Positions 44,958 to 53,417 of a stretch of 64,000 nucleotides of DNA are shown here, one piece after another (positions within the stretch are counted from its first letter, which is position 1; each line of letters opens with the position of its first letter). Made by a program: the position numbers and the translations under genes. The DNA is from Streptomyces cyaneus (GTDB taxonomy: Bacteria > Actinomycetota > Actinomycetes > Streptomycetales > Streptomycetaceae). The stretch spans positions 1,178,001 to 1,242,000 of the forward strand of contig NZ_ML138678.1 of NCBI RefSeq assembly GCF_004028635.1, written 5' to 3'. The notes below the pieces were generated by a model. That model ran no database searches. It saw only the letters and a list, made by a program, of their open reading frames with translations, and was not told the origin of the DNA.

Positions 44958-47900
44958 GTGCGGCAGCGGTGGGGGGCCGCCGGGGAGGGGCCACAGACAC
45001 CGGCGACAGGAGCCGACCGTCTGGGCGCGGTGCTCGGTGTGCTCAAGGGTGCGGGGTACGACCTCGACGCCCATGAGGTGCTGGACGTGCTGTGGCTGGC
45101 CAGTCGGCTGCCGCGAGACGACCGTGAGCTGCCGCTGCGGCGCCTGCTGCGCGGTGCCGGGATCCCCGCGCAGCCGTCGCCCCCGCAGGAGCCGCTCCCC
45201 GACGAGCGCGTCACGGAGCCCGACGGCGAGGTCCCCGGCTCCGACCTGCCCGACCTGACGATGCCCGAGCTGCACGCCGCGCCGCTGCCCCAGGAGTTGC
45301 CCCAGCAGTCGCCCGGGCTGCCCCGGCTGCCCCCGGCGGCGGACCCCGGCAAACCGGCTCTCCCCCTGCTCGTGCCGGAGGAGAAGGCCCTGCGCGACGA
45401 GCTGGTGATCGGGCGGGCGCTGCGCCCCCTCAAGCGGAAGCGGCCGAGCCCCCGGCTGCGTGAGCTGGACGAGGCGGCCACGGCGGCCCAGCTGGCCGAG
45501 ACCCGGTTGCCCGACGTGGTGCTGCGGCCCACGCGGGTGCGCTGGCTGAACCTCGTCGTGGTGGTCGACGACGGTCTGTCGATGCTGCTGTGGCACCGGC
45601 TCACGGCCGAGCTGCTGACCACCCTGCAACGACTCGGCGCCTTCCGGTCGATCCAGGTCCGCGGCATCGACACCCGCTCCGTCGACGGCCCCGTGCTGCG
45701 CGGCCACCCCTTCGACCCGGACAGCTCCGTACTGTCCCCCTCGGTGCTGCTCGACCCCTCCGGCCAGACCCTCGTCCTCGTCGTGAGCGACGGCATGGGC
45801 TCCGGATGGCGCGGCGGCGCCGTCCACGACGTCCTGCTGGAGTGGGCCACCAAAGGCCCGGTGGCCGTCCTGCACACCCTGCCGCCGGCCCTGTGGGGCG
45901 GCTCCGGCATCCAGGCCGACCGATGGCAGGCCACCACCCGCAGGCCGGGCGGCGCCAACACGTCCTGGCACATCACCGACCGCGTACTGCCCAAGGAGCT
46001 CGCCGAGTTCACCGGCGTCCCCATCCCGGTCCTGCAGCCCACGGCCGCCTCCCTGCGCACCTGGGCCGAACTCCTGACGTCACCGGGTACGACCGTCGAG
46101 CTGCCGCTGCTGGCCCGCCCCTGGCAGCGCGGTCCCGTCGCGCCGCCCCGCGAGGTGGGCAGCCTCCAGCACTTCCGGGACGCGGCCTCCCCCGAGGCCT
46201 ACCGGCTGGCCGCCCATCTGGCCGCGGTCTCCCCGGTCTCCGTCCCGGTGATGCGCCTGGTGCAGTCGGCGGTGCCGTGGGAGGCCCGCACCACGCATCT
46301 CGCGGAGGTCTTCCTCGGCGGTCTCATCCACCCCTACCCCGCCCCCGTACCGGGCCCGCTGCCCGCCAAGCACCGCGTCTTCGACTTCACCGAGGAGAGC
46401 AAGACGGCCCTGCTGGACGCCGTACCGAGCGGCGAACTGCTGCGCACCGGACGCCGTATCGGGCGGCGTCTGGAACAACTGGCGGGCCGCTCCCCGGACT
46501 TCCCGGCCTGGCTCGCCCACCCCGAGGGCGTGGACCGGCTGCCGGCCGCCTTCCCGTCCTTCACCGCCGTCGAACGCCGGCTGATGGCCCGGTTCGGTGT
46601 GACCGTGCCCGGCCCGGCGGCCGAGCCGCCACCCCGGGTGGTACGGCCCCCGGTGTGGAACCCCCTCACCCCGCAGGACCCCACCCGCCTCGGCCACTAC
46701 GAACTGCGCGGGCGCCGCCTGGGCCGCCGTACCGTCGTCTACCTCGGCGTGGACCAGCGGGGCGCGGAGGTGGCGCTGCGCACCGTACGGCCCGAACTGC
46801 CCGCCTCCACCGCCCAGTTGCTGGACACCGAGGCGGAGGCGCTGGCCCGGCTGGACGGCCGTTACGCGCCCGATCTGCTGGACACCGGCCAGGACGGCCG
46901 GACCCGGTGGATCGCCGTACGGCTGTTTCCGTCGGCGGGCGGCTCCAACGCCCAGCCGCCACGCCTGAGCGACCTTCTCGCGTACGTCGGCCCCGACCAG
47001 GCCGGCGCCTTCGACATTCTCACCAGCCTCCAGCTCGGATGGCATCTGGCCAGCGCGCTGAGCGTCTGTCACCTCAACGAGCTGGTGCCCGCGGACCTCT
47101 CGGCCGACTCGGTGGTGGTTCTGGAGCGGACGGTGCTGCTGACGGGGCTGGCGGACTGTGCCATCGACGGCGAGTTCCACGGCTCGGGCGTCCCGCCCAC
47201 GAAAGAGGGCAACATCAGGGACCTCGGCGAGCTCCTGAGGCAGGTCAGCAGCCGTCCGCGGCCGCCGCTCCCCGGCTCTCCCGAGGGCATGCACCGCTGG
47301 TCGGGCGACACCTGGCAGCCGCTGCGAGAGCTCGTCCTCAGGTGTCTGGACCCCGATCCCGCGGCGCGCCCCGCGGCCGGCGAGGTGGCCGACAAGCTGG
47401 CGCAGTACGTGGCGATCGCGCAGGCGATGCGCGGCGGGGCGGCGACGGGGGCCGCCCCGCCGGTGCCGGTACGCGGACCGGCCGGGGCGCCGCCGCTGAC
47501 GCCGAGCCCGGCACCGGCACCGTCACCGGAACAGGGCGGGCTGCCGGCGCGAAGGCCCGGCGTGCCGTCGCGGGCCACCGTCTCCCGGCAACGGCAACCG
47601 TCCTTCGGCCGCTTCGGCAACCGCGAGCGCGCCCCCAGACTCGCCGTGGTGCGTCGCCCGCTCGCCCACAGCAGGCGCATCGCCCTGGTCGGCGCCCAGT
47701 CCAACTCCGGCCGGGTGACCACGACGGTGGTCCTGGGCTCGCTCCTCGTCGCGCTGCGCGACCAGGCCGTGCTGGCCCTGGACGGCGCACCTGCCGCCGG
47801 TGACCTGCACGTCCACCTGCCCCCGGACGCGTCCTCGACCCCGCGCCAGCTGACGCGGCTGGCGGCGGACGCCCCGTACGAGGAGATCCGCCGGCACACG

Positions 47901-48437
47901 AGCCTGCTGCCGTCCGGTCTCCAGGTGCTCGCCCATCGCGCCCTGCGCGCCACGCCGAGCCCCGCGTACGCAGACGAGTACCGCCACATCATGACGCTGG
48001 TGACCCGGCACTACCCGGTCGTCCTCACCGACTGGGCGGCCAGCCGGCTCGACGCCCCCGCGAACGTGGTGCTGGAGCACACGGACCAACTCGTCGTCTG
48101 CTGCACCGCCCGGGAGGACGCGCTCGCCATCGCCGGGGACATCCTCGACGACCTGCGCGGCCGCGGCTGGGGCGCCCTCGCGGACCGTGCCGTCGTCGCC
48201 GCGACACTCACCGGGGTCAACCAGTCCGCGGCCGAGATCGCGCGCTCCGACGCCCTGGACCGCTTTCCGGCCGCCACCGTCATTCCCTACGACCCCCACC
48301 TGGCCGACCCCCGCCCGATCGACCTCACCCGCCTCAAGTCCCGTACCGCCAACGCCTTCCTGGAGCTCGCGGCCCTCGTCATGGCCGGCCCGGAGCGACC
48401 GCTCGAGCGCACCGACGTCCCCGACCGCTCCAAGTGA
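44958..48437 (+). CDS. SAV_2336-type multidomain protein: vWA-like, pseudokinase and MinD-like regions
   Basis: The 1159-residue protein has five parts. They are an N-terminal alpha-helical SAV_2336 domain (1-70), a proline-rich linker, a vWA-like domain from about 194 (NLVVVVDDGLSML; LVVSDGMGSG), a helical section, a kinase-like domain (about 575-815) and a MinD/ParA-like domain (about 900-1130). The kinase has PADLSADSVVV instead of HRDLKPxN and no clear DFG, so it looks inactive. The MinD-like P-loop VGAQSNSGRVTTT lacks the usual GKT lysine. I infer a scaffold or sensor for the MoxR/protease partners. It starts at GTG 44958, 3 bp after moxR. Confidence 0.85.
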   Translation: MRQRWGAAGEGPQTPATGADRLGAVLGVLKGAGYDLDAHEVLDVLWLASRLPRDDRELPLRRLLRGAGIPAQPSPPQEPLPDERVTEPDGEVPGSDLPDLTMPELHAAPLPQELPQQSPGLPRLPPAADPGKPALPLLVPEEKALRDELVIGRALRPLKRKRPSPRLRELDEAATAAQLAETRLPDVVLRPTRVRWLNLVVVVDDGLSMLLWHRLTAELLTTLQRLGAFRSIQVRGIDTRSVDGPVLRGHPFDPDSSVLSPSVLLDPSGQTLVLVVSDGMGSGWRGGAVHDVLLEWATKGPVAVLHTLPPALWGGSGIQADRWQATTRRPGGANTSWHITDRVLPKELAEFTGVPIPVLQPTAASLRTWAELLTSPGTTVELPLLARPWQRGPVAPPREVGSLQHFRDAASPEAYRLAAHLAAVSPVSVPVMRLVQSAVPWEARTTHLAEVFLGGLIHPYPAPVPGPLPAKHRVFDFTEESKTALLDAVPSGELLRTGRRIGRRLEQLAGRSPDFPAWLAHPEGVDRLPAAFPSFTAVERRLMARFGVTVPGPAAEPPPRVVRPPVWNPLTPQDPTRLGHYELRGRRLGRRTVVYLGVDQRGAEVALRTVRPELPASTAQLLDTEAEALARLDGRYAPDLLDTGQDGRTRWIAVRLFPSAGGSNAQPPRLSDLLAYVGPDQAGAFDILTSLQLGWHLASALSVCHLNELVPADLSADSVVVLERTVLLTGLADCAIDGEFHGSGVPPTKEGNIRDLGELLRQVSSRPRPPLPGSPEGMHRWSGDTWQPLRELVLRCLDPDPAARPAAGEVADKLAQYVAIAQAMRGGAATGAAPPVPVRGPAGAPPLTPSPAPAPSPEQGGLPARRPGVPSRATVSRQRQPSFGRFGNRERAPRLAVVRRPLAHSRRIALVGAQSNSGRVTTTVVLGSLLVALRDQAVLALDGAPAAGDLHVHLPPDASSTPRQLTRLAADAPYEEIRRHTSLLPSGLQVLAHRALRATPSPAYADEYRHIMTLVTRHYPVVLTDWAASRLDAPANVVLEHTDQLVVCCTAREDALAIAGDILDDLRGRGWGALADRAVVAATLTGVNQSAAEIARSDALDRFPAATVIPYDPHLADPRPIDLTRLKSRTANAFLELAALVMAGPERPLERTDVPDRSK

Positions 48438-48827
48438 CTCCCGCTCGGACCGGCGACCGGTAAATCCCTTGGCCGCTAAATCCGTTGGCCGCCCGAACAC
48501 CGGGACGCCAACCTGGAGTTCATGGACCCGCAGCGCACAGCACCGCCCGACCACCCCTGGCTCGGCCCTCCGATCGACCTCACCCGCCTCAAGTCCCGTA
48601 CCGCCAACGCCTTCCTGGTACTCGCGGCCCTCGTCATGGCCGGCCCGGAGCGACCGCTCGAGCGCACCGACGTCTCCGACCGCTCCGAGTGACTCCCGCT
48701 CGGACCGGCGACCGGTAAATCCGTTGGCGCCTAAATCCGTTGGCCGCCCGAACACCGGGACGCCAACCTGGAGTTCATGGACCCGCAGCACACAGCACCG
48801 CCCGACCTCACCTGGCTCGGCCCCCCC
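48315..48827. repeat. 255-bp tandem duplication across the operon 3' end
   Basis: Two copies (48315-48569 and 48570-48827) are offset by exactly 255 bp, or 85 codons. Each contains the last ~40 codons of the SAV_2336-type gene, its stop and spacer, and the first 17 or so codons of the next gene. The junction is the 9-bp sequence CCGATCGAC present in both parent genes. The copies differ at a dozen or so positions, so the event is not very recent. Within each spacer a 16-bp TAAATCC-GTTGGCCGC repeat also occurs. Confidence 0.88.
48522..48692 (+). pseudogene. Chimeric 56-codon frame created by the tandem duplication
   Basis: It begins with the first 16 codons of the downstream enzyme (MDPQRTAPPDHPWLGP) and continues as the C-terminal 40 residues of the SAV_2336-type protein (PIDLTRLKSRTANAFLVLAA and on). 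The ATG has GGAG only 3-4 bp upstream, so translation is possible but weak. It is most likely a by-product of recombination. Confidence 0.6.
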
Positions 48828-49641
48828 GATCGACGCCCGCCCCCTCTTCGCCCCCGAGCACACCGCCCTGATCGCCACCCTGCGCGCACTGGCCCCGGCC
48901 GACTGGGCCCGGGAGGCGGTGCCCGGCTGGAGCCTGCACGATGTCGCCGCGCACCTGCTGGGCGACTGCTACGGGCGCCTCGCCCGGCACCGCGACGGGC
49001 ACAGGGAAAGCCCCGGCTTCGCGCCCGGCGAGGACTTGGCGGCGTACATCCACCGCATCAACCAGCAGTGGGTCGACGCCAACGCCAGGGTCAGCCCCGC
49101 CGCGCTCACCGACACCCTGGAGCTGGTCGGCGCTCAGGTGGCCCGCCTCTTCGAGGGCACCGACCCTGCGGCGCCCTCGATCGGGGTCTCCTGGGCCGGT
49201 GTCGATCCGGCGCCGTTGTGGCTGGACACCGCACGGGAGTTCACCGAGTACTGGACTCACCGCCAGCAGATCCGCCACGCCACCGGCCAGGACACCGACC
49301 CCGACCCGAGGCCCCTCTCCATGGTCCTGGACACCTTCCTGCGCGCCCTGCCGCACACCCTGCGCGACACCACCGCCCCCGCCGGCACCCAGCTCCAGGT
49401 CCACGTGGACGGCCTCGCCGGCGGAATCTGGACGGCCACGGCCACCACCACCAGGGGCGATTGGTCCCTGGCCGAACCGACCGTCGGCCGCCCCGCCGCC
49501 CTCGTCCACCTGGACCCGGAGACGGCCTGGCGCCTGTGCGTACGCGGCATCGAACCGGCCGACGCGCTCACCCGTGCCCGCACCGACGGCGACCGCAGGC
49601 TCGCGGAAGCCGCCTGCCGGATCGTGTCCATCGTCCGCTGA
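48777..49641 (+). pseudogene. Maleylpyruvate-isomerase-family (MDMPI/DinB-like) protein, frameshifted near its start
   Basis: From about 48830 the frame encodes a mycothiol-dependent MDMPI-type protein: PEHTALIATLRALAPADW, VPGWSLHDVAAHLLGDCYGR, EFTEYWTHRQQIRHATG, and a C-terminal sterol-carrier-like half. The natural start MDPQHTAPPDLTWLGPP at 48777 is in another frame. A C7 tract at 48821-48827 has one C more than the equivalent six-base tract (CCCTCC) in the upstream duplicate, and removing one C restores the frame. There is no good alternative start before GTG 48916, which would delete about 45 residues. It could be a pseudogene, a phase-variable gene or a sequencing error. Confidence 0.7.
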
Positions 49642-49673
49642 CGGGACAGCCCCCGAGACCGCACCCCGCGAAC

Positions 49674-49741
49674 CCCATACGGAGTCGGATCCCATACGGA
49701 GTCGGATCCCATACGGAGTCGGACCCCATACGGAGTCGGAC
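49674..49741. repeat. Four tandem 17-bp repeats between convergent genes
   Basis: CCCATACGGAGTCGGAT occurs at 49674, 49691, 49708 and 49725 with only the last base varying (T, T, C, C). It fills the space between the MDMPI-type gene and the LacI gene stops. No hairpin within the unit. Confidence 0.9.
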
Positions 49742-49767
49742 CCCACAGGAGCAGCTCCCAGCAGCTG

Positions 49768-50814
49768 CTACCCCCGAGGCCCCCCGGAAGACCCCCGGAC
49801 CATCAGCTCCCCCCGAATCGTCGCGATCCCCCCGGGCGGCGGCTCCTCCCGCCCCATGGCGATCCGCCCGGCCCGCGCCCCCGCCTCCGACAACGGCAAC
49901 CGCACCGTCGTCAGGGAAGGCACCGCATCGATGCTGAACGGAAGGTCGTCGAAGCCCGCCACCGACACATCGTCCGGAATCCGCAGCCCCGAGTCCCGCA
50001 GCGCCGCACACGCCCCGAGCGCGACGGAGTCGTTCGCCGCGACCACGGCCGTGAGCGACGGATCCCGGCGCAGCAGCTCCAGCGTGGCCTCGTAGCCGGA
50101 CTGCCGGTCGTAGCGGCCGTAGACCGTCCAGCGCGGGTCCTCCTGGATCCCGTGCGCCTCCAGCGCCGCCCGGTGGCCCTCCAGCCGGTGCCGGGTCGTC
50201 GTGCGCTCCTGCGGGCCCGCGATGTAGCCGAGGCGTCGATGCCCCAGCCCGATCAAGTGCTCGGTCAGCTCACGGCCGCCGCCGCGGTTGTCGAAGGTCA
50301 GCGCGATCGCACCGGTGTCCGACGCCGGCGGCCGACCGCACAGCACCACGCGCGTCCCGGCGTCCGCCAGCTTCCGCAGCTTCGCCGCGACCGCCGCCGC
50401 GTGCGGCGCGTCCTCGACCGCGCCGCCGGTCAGGACGACCGCGGCCGCCCGCTGCCGCTGGAGCAGGGTCAGGTACGTCAGCTCGCGCTCCGGGGAGCCG
50501 CCCGTGTTGCAGACCACGGCCAGCCGCTCGCCGCCGGCCCGGCCGCCCGGCCCTCCGATCTCCAACTGGATCGCGCTCGCCATGATCCCGAAGAAGGGGT
50601 CGGCGATGTCGTTGACCAGGATGCCGACCAGGTCGGAGGTGGCCGCGGCCAGCGCGCTCGCGGGACCGTTCAGTACGTAGTCCAGCTCGTCCACCGCCCG
50701 CAGCACCCGCTCACGGGTGGAGGCGGCGACGGGGTAATTCCCGTTCAGCACGCGCGACACCGTCGCGGGGGAGACCTGGGCGCGGGCCGCCACGTCCGCC
50801 AGGGTCACCGTCAT
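49768..50814 (-). CDS. LacI-family regulator, divergent from the Gfo/Idh operon
   Basis: The 348-residue protein has the LacI DNA-binding head VTLADVAARAQVSPATVSRV, LNGNYPVAASTRERVLRAVD and the effector domain (VGILVNDIADPFFGIMASAI, AANDSVALGACAALR, PDDVSVAGFDDLPFS). Start at 50814 is set by GGAGGACGACGAG upstream; the frame continues 56 codons further through the promoter region. Its likely targets are the operon on the other strand and, by a shared operator core, the iol cluster. Ligand unknown, plausibly an inositol or keto-inositol. Confidence 0.92.
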   Translation of the reverse strand: MTVTLADVAARAQVSPATVSRVLNGNYPVAASTRERVLRAVDELDYVLNGPASALAAATSDLVGILVNDIADPFFGIMASAIQLEIGGPGGRAGGERLAVVCNTGGSPERELTYLTLLQRQRAAAVVLTGGAVEDAPHAAAVAAKLRKLADAGTRVVLCGRPPASDTGAIALTFDNRGGGRELTEHLIGLGHRRLGYIAGPQERTTTRHRLEGHRAALEAHGIQEDPRWTVYGRYDRQSGYEATLELLRRDPSLTAVVAANDSVALGACAALRDSGLRIPDDVSVAGFDDLPFSIDAVPSLTTVRLPLSEAGARAGRIAMGREEPPPGGIATIRGELMVRGSSGGPRG

Positions 50815-50947
50815 CTCGTCGTCCTCCGGTCGCGCATCTCGTCGTACCACCTCGTACTGCTCACAGACAGGCCTGCCTCCTCGTAGACAGGCCGTCGGCG
50901 GCCACGGTTCCGTGTATGTCGAGCAGACCTTACGGCCAAGAACCCCC

Positions 50948-51040
50948 GTTGTTCGTCCCCTCGAACAACTCAACCCGGTCACGGTCTTGTCCGGACCCCT
51001 GGTCAGAGGCTAGCTTCTTATCGGATAGAAAGCGCTTGCT
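50948..51040. promoter_or_regulatory. Regulatory region between LacI and the Gfo/Idh operon
   Basis: Three elements are seen. GTTGTTCG-N6-CGAACAAC (50948-50969) is a perfect palindrome. TTGTCC (50987-50992) with TAGCTT (51011-51016) at 18-bp spacing is a plausible plus-strand promoter. AGAAAGCGCTTGCT (51027-51040), with core AAGCGCTT, is a LacI-type operator just downstream of it. The core AGCGCTTGC recurs at 20356-20364. Confidence 0.55.
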
Positions 51041-51111
51041 GTGACGCTCATCAGGTTGGGGGGGCGTACGCGGCACGCAGAACCGCGTACGACGCCTACG
51101 AAGGGAACGAC

Positions 51112-52269
51112 GTGACACGCAAGACGGTGCGTATCGCCATGAACGGTGTGACCGGGCGCATGGGCTACCGCCAGCACCTGGTCCGCTCCATCCTGGCCAT
51201 CCGTGAGCAGGGCGGCCTCGACCTCGGTGACGGCACCGTGCTGTGGCCGGAGCCGATCCTGGTCGGCCGCCGCGAGCACGCCCTGAAGGCGCTCGCCGAG
51301 CAGCACGGCCTGGGCCTGGAGAACGTCTCGACCGACGTCGACGCGGTCCTCGCCGACCCGACCGTCGACATCTACTTCGACGCCCAGGTCACCTCCGCCC
51401 GCGAGGAGGCGATCAGGAAGGCGATCACCGCGGGCAAGCACATCTACACCGAGAAGCCGACGGCCACCGGGCTGGAGGGCGCCCTGGAGCTCGCCCGCCT
51501 GGCCGCCGACGCCGGCATCAAGCACGGCGTCGTGCAGGACAAGCTCTTCCTGCCGGGCCTGCTGAAGCTGAAGCGGCTCATCGACGGGGGCTTCTTCGGC
51601 CGGATCCTCTCCATCCGCGGCGAGTTCGGCTACTGGGTCTTCGAGGGCGACTGGCAGGACGCGCAGCGCCCGTCGTGGAACTACCGGGCCGAGGACGGCG
51701 GTGGCATCGTTGTCGACATGTTCCCGCACTGGGAGTACGTGCTGCACGAGCTGTTCGGCCGGGTGAAGTCCGTCCAGGCCATCGCCACCACCCACATCCC
51801 GCAGCGCTGGGACGAGAACGGCAAGCCGTACGACGCCACCGCCGACGACGCCGCGTACGGCATCTTCGAGCTCGAAGGCGGCGCCCTCGCCCAGATCAAC
51901 TCCTCCTGGGCCGTGCGCGTCAACCGCGACGAGCTGGTGGAATTCCAGGTGGACGGCACCGAGGGCTCCGCGGTCGCGGGCCTGCGCAACTGTCGCGTCC
52001 AGCACCGCTCCCTCACCCCCAAGCCGGTCTGGAACCCGGACATCCCGGCCACCTACTCCTTCCGCGACCAGTGGCAGGAGGTCCCGGACAACGCCGAGTT
52101 CGACAACGGCTTCAAGGCCCAGTGGGAGCTGTTCCTCAAGCACGTCTACGCCGACGCCCCCTACCACTGGGACCTCCTCGCCGGCGCCCGCGGCGTCCAG
52201 CTCGCCGAGCTGGGCCTGAAGTCCTCGGCCGAGGGCCGCCGTATCGACGTACCGGAGATCTCGCTGTGA
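51112..52269 (+). CDS. Gfo/Idh/MocA-family sugar or inositol dehydrogenase
   Basis: The 385-residue protein has an N-terminal Rossmann fold (VRIAMNGVTGRMGYRQHLV), an NAD loop continuing to the catalytic-lysine motif HIYTEKPTATGLEGAL, and a C-terminal beta-sheet domain with DMFPHWEYVLHELFG. Members oxidise sugars or inositols with NAD(P). A GTG start with AAGGGA upstream. It is the first of three genes joined by GTGA overlaps. Confidence 0.92.
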   Translation: MTRKTVRIAMNGVTGRMGYRQHLVRSILAIREQGGLDLGDGTVLWPEPILVGRREHALKALAEQHGLGLENVSTDVDAVLADPTVDIYFDAQVTSAREEAIRKAITAGKHIYTEKPTATGLEGALELARLAADAGIKHGVVQDKLFLPGLLKLKRLIDGGFFGRILSIRGEFGYWVFEGDWQDAQRPSWNYRAEDGGGIVVDMFPHWEYVLHELFGRVKSVQAIATTHIPQRWDENGKPYDATADDAAYGIFELEGGALAQINSSWAVRVNRDELVEFQVDGTEGSAVAGLRNCRVQHRSLTPKPVWNPDIPATYSFRDQWQEVPDNAEFDNGFKAQWELFLKHVYADAPYHWDLLAGARGVQLAELGLKSSAEGRRIDVPEISL

Positions 52270-53417
52270 CGATCCGACTGCCTGACTTCAAGGGCGGCGT
52301 GCGGGCGTACGAGCCCCGCAGCGAGCCGCTCACCCTCACGCCGGGGGCGCCCCTGACCTCCCGTACGGTCTTCTCGGCGGCGCACGTCGTCGCCGACCCG
52401 TACGCCGATGTGTCGCCCGACTCGCCCGCCGCCGTCGACTGGGACGCCACCCTCGCCTTCCGCCGTCACCTGTGGTCCCACGGGCTCGGCGTCGCCGAGG
52501 CCATGGACACCGCCCAGCGCGGGATGGGCCTGGACTGGGCGGGCGCGGCCGAGCTGATCCGGCGCAGCGCCGCCGAGGCGAAGGCGGTCGGCGGCCGGAT
52601 CGCCTGCGGTGTGGGCACCGACCAGATCGCCGGCGGTTCGCTCGCCGAGGTCCGGGCCGCCTACGAGGAGCAGCTCGCCCTCGTCGAGGAGTCCGGTGCG
52701 CAGGCCATCCTGATGGCGTCCCGGGCGCTGGCCGCCGCGGCCTCCGGGCCCGAGGACTACCTGGAGGTCTACGGCCACCTCCTGCGCCAGTCCGCCGAGC
52801 CGGTGGTCCTGCACTGGCTGGGCCCGATGTTCGATCCGGCGCTGGAGGGCTACTGGGGGTCGAGCGACCTCGACGCGGCCACCGACACCTTCCTGGAGGT
52901 CATCGCCGCGCACCCCGACAAGGTGGACGGCATCAAGGTGTCGCTGCTGGAGGCGCAGCGGGAGATCGACATCCGCCGCCGCCTCCCGCAGGGCGTGCGC
53001 TGCTACACCGGCGACGACTTCAACTACCCCGAGCTGATCGCGGGCGACGAGCAGGGCTTCAGCCACGCCCTGCTCGGCATCTTCGACCCGCTGGGCCCGC
53101 TGGCGGCCGAGGCGGTGCGCGTCCTCGACACCGGGAACGTGGCCGGCTTCCGTGAGCTCCTCGACCCGACGGTCGAGCTGTCCCGCCACCTCTTCCAGGC
53201 GCCCACCCGCTTCTACAAGACCGGCGTGGTGTTCCTGGCCTGGCTGGCCGGCCACCAGTCGCACTTCACCATGGTCGGGGGCCTGCAGTCGGCCCGCTCC
53301 CTGCCGCACTTCGCCCGCGCCTACGAACTCGCCGACGGACTGGGCCTGTTCCCTGACCCCAAGCTGGCCGAGGAGCGGATGAAGAACCTGCTCGCCCTGT
53401 ACGGAGTGGCCCAGTGA
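52266..53417 (+). CDS. DUF993 protein (aldolase-like TIM barrel)
   Basis: The 383-residue protein fits the DUF993 family, distantly related to dihydrodipicolinate synthases/aldolases. Visible features are SHGLGVAEAMDTAQRGMGLD, CGVGTDQIAGGSLAEV, VDGIKVSLLEAQREIDIRRR (a possible Schiff-base lysine) and YTGDDFNYPELIAGDEQGF. The reaction is not established; by context it should act on the product of the adjacent dehydrogenase. It starts at the GTG inside the preceding stop and overlaps the next start. Confidence 0.85.
   Translation: MTIRLPDFKGGVRAYEPRSEPLTLTPGAPLTSRTVFSAAHVVADPYADVSPDSPAAVDWDATLAFRRHLWSHGLGVAEAMDTAQRGMGLDWAGAAELIRRSAAEAKAVGGRIACGVGTDQIAGGSLAEVRAAYEEQLALVEESGAQAILMASRALAAAASGPEDYLEVYGHLLRQSAEPVVLHWLGPMFDPALEGYWGSSDLDAATDTFLEVIAAHPDKVDGIKVSLLEAQREIDIRRRLPQGVRCYTGDDFNYPELIAGDEQGFSHALLGIFDPLGPLAAEAVRVLDTGNVAGFRELLDPTVELSRHLFQAPTRFYKTGVVFLAWLAGHQSHFTMVGGLQSARSLPHFARAYELADGLGLFPDPKLAEERMKNLLALYGVAQ

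Noticed and set aside
49674..49741. Possible CRISPR array
   Set aside because: Units are directly tandem without spacers and only 17 bp long.
48808..49746. 312-codon minus-strand frame opposite the MDMPI-type gene
   Set aside because: Gly/Val-rich antisense reading through the 17-bp repeats; no motifs.
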